This document shows positions 6,516-9,487 of a DNA stretch of 9,487 nt, one piece after another. The DNA comes from an uncultured Bacteroidales bacterium (lineage in GTDB: Bacteria; Bacteroidota; Bacteroidia; Bacteroidales; Paludibacteraceae). Below the pieces are notes generated by a model, which saw nothing but the letters and a program-made list of their open reading frames with translations, was not told the origin of the DNA and did not search any database. The stretch lies in the NCBI GenBank assembly GCA_903873355.1, contig CAIQOG010000138.1, positions 1 to 9,487 of the forward strand, in the 5' to 3' direction. How positions within the stretch are numbered: position 1 is the stretch's first letter; the number at the start of each line of letters is the position of its first letter. The translations under genes were made by a program, and so were the position numbers.

Positions 6516-6851
6516 CCCTTCATACAAAAACAGATGCCATTGAAGGCAAACAATGACAAATCTGCATACGCAGATAACGCATTGAGCACGCTCAATTGAA
6601 AATCTTCACACGAAGATAACTCGTTGAGTACGCTCAATTGAAAATCTACACACGAAGATAAGCCGTTGATCACACTCAATTGAAAATCTCCACATGAAGA
6701 TAACGCATTGAGCACGCTCAATTGAAAATCTTCACACGAAGATAAGTCGTTGAGCACACTCAATTGAAAAAATACACATGAAGATAAGCCGTTGAGCACG
6801 CTCAACGACAAATCTTCAATTTTACATAAGCCTTTGCAAGCCTTCAAAAGC
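6516..6851. repeat. 42-bp tandem repeat array, two hairpins per unit
   Basis: Six well-conserved 42-bp units (6558-6599, 6600-6641, 6642-6683, 6684-6725, 6726-6767, 6768-6809) are flanked by one degenerate unit on each side (6516-6557, 6810-6851). Each unit holds two short inverted repeats: hairpin A, TCTTC-ACAC-GAAGA, and hairpin B, TTGAG-CACG-CTCAA. Unit 1 has a compensated change in A (TCTGC with GCAGA), whereas units 3, 4 and 6 break the left arm of A. The units show a period of three in the variable sites (AACGCA, AAC/GTCG, AAGCCG, repeated), so three units (126 bp) were probably duplicated as a block. It lies between the DUF6261 terminator and the recombinase promoter. A 14-codon periodic reading frame is open on the minus strand; on the plus strand the matching frame has a TGA at five unit boundaries. 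The role is unknown. Confidence 0.9.
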
Positions 6852-6885
6852 CTGTTGAATAAAAACTATAGAAATTTTTAATCTT

Positions 6886-6919
6886 TTTGGTTAACGAATT
6901 AAAAGTTTTAGTATATTTG
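6886..6919 (+). promoter_or_regulatory. Bacteroidetes-type promoter for the recombinase
   Basis: A perfect -7 box TATATTTG (6912-6919) has TTTG (6886-6889) 22 bases upstream, slightly longer than the usual 19-21. The transcript would start near 6926, about 30 bases before the ATG. Confidence 0.7.
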
Positions 6920-6946
6920 CGGGGTAGATATTTTAATTAATATTTT

Positions 6947-6951
6947 AGGAG
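6947..6951 (+). promoter_or_regulatory. Shine-Dalgarno site of the recombinase
   Basis: AGGAG lies 5 bases before the ATG at 6957. A strong SD is uncommon in this phylum and in this window. It fixes the start codon and suggests that the gene may come from, or be adapted to, a wider host range. Confidence 0.7.
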
Positions 6952-6956
6952 TCAGT

Positions 6957-8630
6957 ATGCAACCAACTATTTCCAAAATCACACATCACAACGAACTCCG
7001 CATCAGGGTGGACTTCCCTTACAATGCGGAAATGGTTGCGAAACTACGCCAAATACCCGATGCCAGATGGAGTAAAACAATAGGGGCATGGCATGTGCCT
7101 TATACCAGTGAGGCTTTTGATAAAATAAAATCTCTTTTCCCCGAAGTGGAAATTCTAATTTCCGAGCCATTAATCGGAGCGCGACTTGAAGTCGCACCCC
7201 GATTAATAGCTAAAGAAACTCCCCGATTAATTAAAAAACCGAACCAAACTGAACCAATCGAAGCACGACTAGAAGTCGTACCCCGATTAGAGAATATCAG
7301 CATTGAAATAACCGAAAAACAAATCATTATAAAACTTCCTAAAAATGAAACGGATATACAGTTTATCCGCTCGTTTAAGTATGCCCGCTGGAATAACACC
7401 CAATTTTACTGGACGGTGCCAAACTTTGGAAAGAATGCAGATAAATTAAAATCATACTTTGTCGGTAGGAATGCGGCAATAACCGAACATGAACCCACTG
7501 CAGCACTCAACACCGAACAACCTTCGTTTACAAAAGATGAATTACTGGTAATAAATAATTCAAACCGGATATTGAAACTCTATTTCAGCTTTAATAAAAA
7601 CCTGAGCCAACAACTGAAACTAATTCCTTATTGCACATGGAATGGTGACAAGCGTTGCTGGGAAATACCTTATTCCGAAAAGTTTTTGGCAGAAGTAATG
7701 GCAATTGCTGAGCAATACGGACTTAAATACATTTATCACGAAGAAAAAAAGCTGAAAATAATTCCCAGAACATCGAAATACGATATAAAGAACTACCGGA
7801 CATGTCCGCAAAACTTTATAGATAAACTCCACGAACTACGATACAGCCAAAACACATTGGATGTGTACTCCGACATGTTCGAAGAATTTATAAACTATTA
7901 CGAGGATTATGCCATTGATGATATTACCGAGCCAATGATAATGGACTTTCTGCGCTATTTGGTAACCGAAAGGCACGTTTCTACTTCGTACCAAAACCAA
8001 TCTATAAATGCCATCAAGTTTTACTATGAACGGGTATTGGGTGGTCGGCGAAAAGTGTATATGATTAACCGCCCGCGCGAAGAAAAGTTTCTGCCCGAAG
8101 TGTTGAGTCAGGAGGAAGTTACTGCATTGCTCAATGCCACCGATAATCTGAAACATAAAGCCATACTAATGACCATTTATTCCGCAGGATTGCGAATAGG
8201 TGAAGCTATAAATCTGAAAATAAAAGATATAGACAGTAATAGGATGCAAATACGGGTAGAACAGGCTAAGGGCAAGAAAGACCGTTACACCCTACTTGGA
8301 ATTAAAACACTGGAGATATTACGAAAATATGTGGCCGAATACAAACCATCAATATGGTTATTTGAAGGTGCAAAAGGAGAAACTTATTCACAAAAAGGAA
8401 TACAGGCAATATTAAAAAAATCGGTGGAAAAAGTTGGCATTAAAAAACATATTACAGTACACACTTTGCGGCATTCGTTTGCCACTCACTTGCTCGAAGC
8501 AGGTACAGACCTCAGATATATACAAAGTTTGCTCGGACACAGCAATAGCAAAACTACTGAAATATATACCCATATAACAACAAAGGGATTCGATCAAATT
8601 AAAAGTCCGTTGGACAATTTAAATATTTAA
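6957..8630 (+). CDS. Tyrosine recombinase with three N-terminal HARP-like repeats
   Basis: 557 residues, against 300-400 for typical XerC/D or integron integrases. The C-terminal part is a complete tyrosine recombinase. SAM-like core-binding domain: about residues 285-365. Catalytic domain: about 380-545, with Arg413 (SAGLRIGEA), Lys438 (QAKGKKDR), His502/Arg505 (HTLRHSF), His528 (LLGHSN) and nucleophile Tyr537 (TEIYTHI); it ends in KSPLDNL, as in many Bacteroidetes enzymes and IntI. It cuts and rejoins DNA through a 3'-phosphotyrosine. The extra N-terminus holds three repeats (about 5-68, 113-168, 197-262), each with an invariant W-x6-W-x2-P (W38/W45/P48, W145/W152/P155, W228/W235/P238) that resembles the HARP DNA-structure-binding domain of SMARCAL1. 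The linker 71-112 carries two copies of ARLEVxPRL encoded by palindromes. The IntI-specific insertion before HxxR is absent. The recombinase call is firm; the HARP likeness is inference. Confidence 0.94.
   Translation: MQPTISKITHHNELRIRVDFPYNAEMVAKLRQIPDARWSKTIGAWHVPYTSEAFDKIKSLFPEVEILISEPLIGARLEVAPRLIAKETPRLIKKPNQTEPIEARLEVVPRLENISIEITEKQIIIKLPKNETDIQFIRSFKYARWNNTQFYWTVPNFGKNADKLKSYFVGRNAAITEHEPTAALNTEQPSFTKDELLVINNSNRILKLYFSFNKNLSQQLKLIPYCTWNGDKRCWEIPYSEKFLAEVMAIAEQYGLKYIYHEEKKLKIIPRTSKYDIKNYRTCPQNFIDKLHELRYSQNTLDVYSDMFEEFINYYEDYAIDDITEPMIMDFLRYLVTERHVSTSYQNQSINAIKFYYERVLGGRRKVYMINRPREEKFLPEVLSQEEVTALLNATDNLKHKAILMTIYSAGLRIGEAINLKIKDIDSNRMQIRVEQAKGKKDRYTLLGIKTLEILRKYVAEYKPSIWLFEGAKGETYSQKGIQAILKKSVEKVGIKKHITVHTLRHSFATHLLEAGTDLRYIQSLLGHSNSKTTEIYTHITTKGFDQIKSPLDNLNI
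7169..7207. repeat. Coding palindrome 1 inside the recombinase gene
   Basis: This is a 39-bp near-perfect palindrome: arms 7169-7187 and 7189-7207 (17 of 19 pairs), core GCGACTTGAAGTCGC. It is translated in frame as part of LIGARLEVAPRLI in the linker between HARP-like repeats 1 and 2. Confidence 0.8.
7256..7288. repeat. Coding palindrome 2 inside the recombinase gene
   Basis: Fifteen-base arms (7256-7270 and 7274-7288, 12 of 15 pairs) surround a 3-base centre; core CGACTAGAAGTCG. It is the same element as palindrome 1, in the same orientation and reading frame (PIEARLEVVPRLE). A half copy, CCCCGATTAAT, lies between them at 7221-7231. Confidence 0.75.
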
Positions 8631-8661
8631 GAAAATTTAATTAGCATTTAAATAAAATCAA

Positions 8662-8669
8662 TATCTTTG
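8662..8669 (+). promoter_or_regulatory. Possible promoter -7 box downstream of the recombinase
   Basis: TATCTTTG is a perfect TAnnTTTG box 32 bases after the recombinase stop codon, but no TTG lies at the expected distance upstream. If active, it would transcribe the attachment-like region and the gene at 8921, in the way a cassette promoter does. Confidence 0.4.
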
Positions 8670-8723
8670 CAATATGAATTAATTAACAAGAAACAAATAT
8701 AATAATACATCAAATTAAATTCC

Positions 8724-8736
8724 TGTATGCGAACAA
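8724..8736. repeat. Direct repeat TGTATGCGAACAA, copy 1
   Basis: It is identical to 8814-8826, exactly 90 bases downstream. It is followed after two bases by GTTAA (8739-8743), resembling a recombination core. Confidence 0.7.
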
Positions 8737-8797
8737 CAGTTAATATGAAACTATTCTTATATTTCACTACTAATCAACACAATAAAACAATCCAACA

Positions 8798-8850
8798 CTA
8801 ACCATAAAGCGGATGTATGCGAACAAGGAGTTCGCATAGCGAATCGTTAG
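8798..8850 (+). other. Candidate attI/attC-like recombination site
   Basis: The outer pair CTAAC (8798-8802) / GTTAG (8846-8850) encloses a perfect 9-bp hairpin TATGCGAAC-AAGGA-GTTCGCATA (8816-8838). The right end GCGAATCGTTAGCAG resembles the simple (R') site GTTRRRY of integron attC, where cleavage falls between G and TT. The second copy of the direct repeat (8814-8826) overlaps the hairpin, recalling the direct repeats of attI. The match is partial: the outer pairs are 5 bp rather than 7, the internal loops are uneven, and the RRRY part of the core is not met. The site sits just downstream of the recombinase and just upstream of an AT-rich gene. Confidence 0.45.
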
Positions 8851-8920
8851 CAGCAGCCTTAAAAAAAAATAAGACGAAGTTTTCAATAGAGTAAAACCGA
8901 CAAAAGAAAAGAAAAACCAA

Positions 8921-9487
8921 ATGGAAAAATCAAAAGAACAACTAAACTATGAAGAATTCATGGTACAGTACCAAGATTACTACGAAGAATATATGGATAA
9001 ATATGAGGTATTTGAATCATTTTATGCATATGGACCATTATCAGACAACTATTGGAAATTTGAACCAAAAATACTGGTTTGTAATTTAGAGCCTTATGAT
9101 GAAAGAGAAGGTAATGTGGCTGTTGATGTAAACTTATATAAGGAATGGATTAAAGTAAATACTGGCAAATACACCGCAAAATTCATAACTGGATTAATTA
9201 AAACTTTAAAACAAGAAAATCCTGATGAATCAATCCGTTTTGAAAGCTTTAGCAATCAAGAATTACTTAGCTACATTGAAAATATTGCTTACATGAATTT
9301 TAGAATATCTTCAGGGTTAAATGTACCTGCCGATAATGACGGAATATTAAAAGATGTACGCACTCATCCTGACTATTTAATTGCTCAAATCAATTCTCTA
9401 TGCCCAGACATTTTAATAATTGGAGGAGAAATTGGTTGCAGAGCTTATAATGAATTATTTCACACTGCATTGAAATTCAACTCCACC
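8921..9487 (+). CDS. Uracil-DNA-glycosylase-like fold protein, 3'-truncated (tentative)
   Basis: The frame is open for 189 codons from the ATG at 8921 to the last base of the window, with no stop, so the gene continues beyond it. Visible features: a Tyr/Glu-rich N-terminus (EEFMVQYQDYYEEYMDKYEV); a beta-strand and turn PKILVCNLEPYDEREGN; a helix TAKFITGLIKTLKQEN; the segment IENIAYMNFRISSG; then YLIAQINSLCPDILIIGGEIGCRAYNELF. In outline the strand-plus-turn NLEPY, the central YMNFR and the PDILIIGG-helix recall the order of motifs in uracil-DNA-glycosylase-like domains (KILFVGxNP ... PDVIVxLG), but no catalytic residue can be assigned. Treat the function as unknown. The gene is markedly more AT-rich than the others, is co-oriented with the recombinase, and follows an attachment-like site, so it may be a captured cassette. 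The start has no strong SD, only an A-rich leader. Confidence 0.75.
   Translation, partial: MEKSKEQLNYEEFMVQYQDYYEEYMDKYEVFESFYAYGPLSDNYWKFEPKILVCNLEPYDEREGNVAVDVNLYKEWIKVNTGKYTAKFITGLIKTLKQENPDESIRFESFSNQELLSYIENIAYMNFRISSGLNVPADNDGILKDVRTHPDYLIAQINSLCPDILIIGGEIGCRAYNELFHTALKFNST

Larger units (their letters stand above)
8631..8920. other. Non-coding region with attachment-like sites
   Basis: 290 bases without a convincing gene lie between the recombinase and the last gene. They hold a possible promoter (8662-8669), a 13-bp direct repeat 90 bases apart (8724 and 8814), a 9-bp hairpin (8816-8838), and a CGTTAGC core at 8845-8851 followed by GCAGCAGCC. The composition is AT-rich outside the repeats. 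No terminator hairpin follows the recombinase, so readthrough into the last gene is possible. Confidence 0.6.

Noticed and set aside
6558..6809. CRISPR array
   Set aside because: The 42-bp units are contiguous with no unique spacers and there are no cas genes, so this is a simple tandem array.
6350..6847. Minus-strand open frame of 165 codons across the 42-bp array, reading LSVLNxLSSCxDFQ repeats
   Set aside because: It begins with TTG and has no promoter or ribosome site. It overlaps the end of the DUF6261-like gene and its terminator on the opposite strand, and its openness follows from a 14-codon unit without stops in that frame. Kept as a property of the repeat, not called as a gene.
6957..8630. 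Canonical integron integrase IntI
   Set aside because: The motifs HTLRHSFATHLLEAGTDLR and KSPLDNL are close to IntI, but the IntI-specific insertion between the Lys patch and HxxR is missing and the N-terminus is unrelated. It is called a tyrosine recombinase only.

Overview
The window looks like a chromosomal stretch from a member of the Bacteroidota, probably near Bacteroidales/Marinilabiliales. The grounds are: perfect Bacteroidetes-type promoter -7 boxes (TAnnTTTG) before several genes; a BspA-like leucine-rich-repeat protein ending in a type IX secretion sorting domain; an ECF sigma factor next to small membrane proteins of Bacteroidetes-restricted families; and dispersed GC-rich palindromes of the CCCCAACCCCTAAAGGGG kind. 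No rRNA, tRNA, CRISPR array or complete insertion sequence was seen.

Layout. (1) Bases 1-935 (+): the C-terminal three quarters of a Gfo/Idh/MocA-type oxidoreductase, cut by the window start. It meets the next operon tail to tail across a bidirectional hairpin terminator (974-1007). (2) Bases 2473-1013 (-): a tight three-gene operon of a DUF6249-like membrane protein, an ECF sigma factor and a DUF5056-like two-TM protein (candidate anti-sigma). (3) Bases 4576-2675 (-): a secreted two-module LRR protein with its own promoter and a strong terminator. (4) Bases 4577-4979: a divergent regulatory region with the LRR promoter on one side and, on the other, a good sigma-54 promoter with paired upstream repeats in front of an unrecognised small gene (4980-5387). 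(5) Bases 5370-5683: a cluster of dispersed GC-rich repeats, then a DUF6261-like helical protein (5684-6427) with a clear terminator. (6) Bases 6516-6851: an array of 42-bp tandem repeats, each unit holding two small hairpins. (7) Bases 6957-8630 (+): a tyrosine recombinase with three N-terminal HARP-like W-x6-W-x2-P repeats and two coding palindromes in the linker. (8) Bases 8631-8920: a non-coding stretch with a 90-bp-spaced direct repeat and an attI/attC-like hairpin ending in CGTTAGC. (9) Bases 8921-9487 (+): an AT-rich gene, possibly of uracil-DNA-glycosylase-like fold, open at the window end.

The right third is the accessory part. A recombinase related to XerC/D and integron integrases, an attachment-like site just downstream of it, and an AT-rich co-oriented gene together resemble an integron-like or cassette-capturing module, though the recombinase lacks the usual IntI-specific insertion. 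The hairpin array directly upstream of the recombinase, and the palindromes inside it, are the least explained structures. The left two thirds is ordinary Bacteroidetes content.
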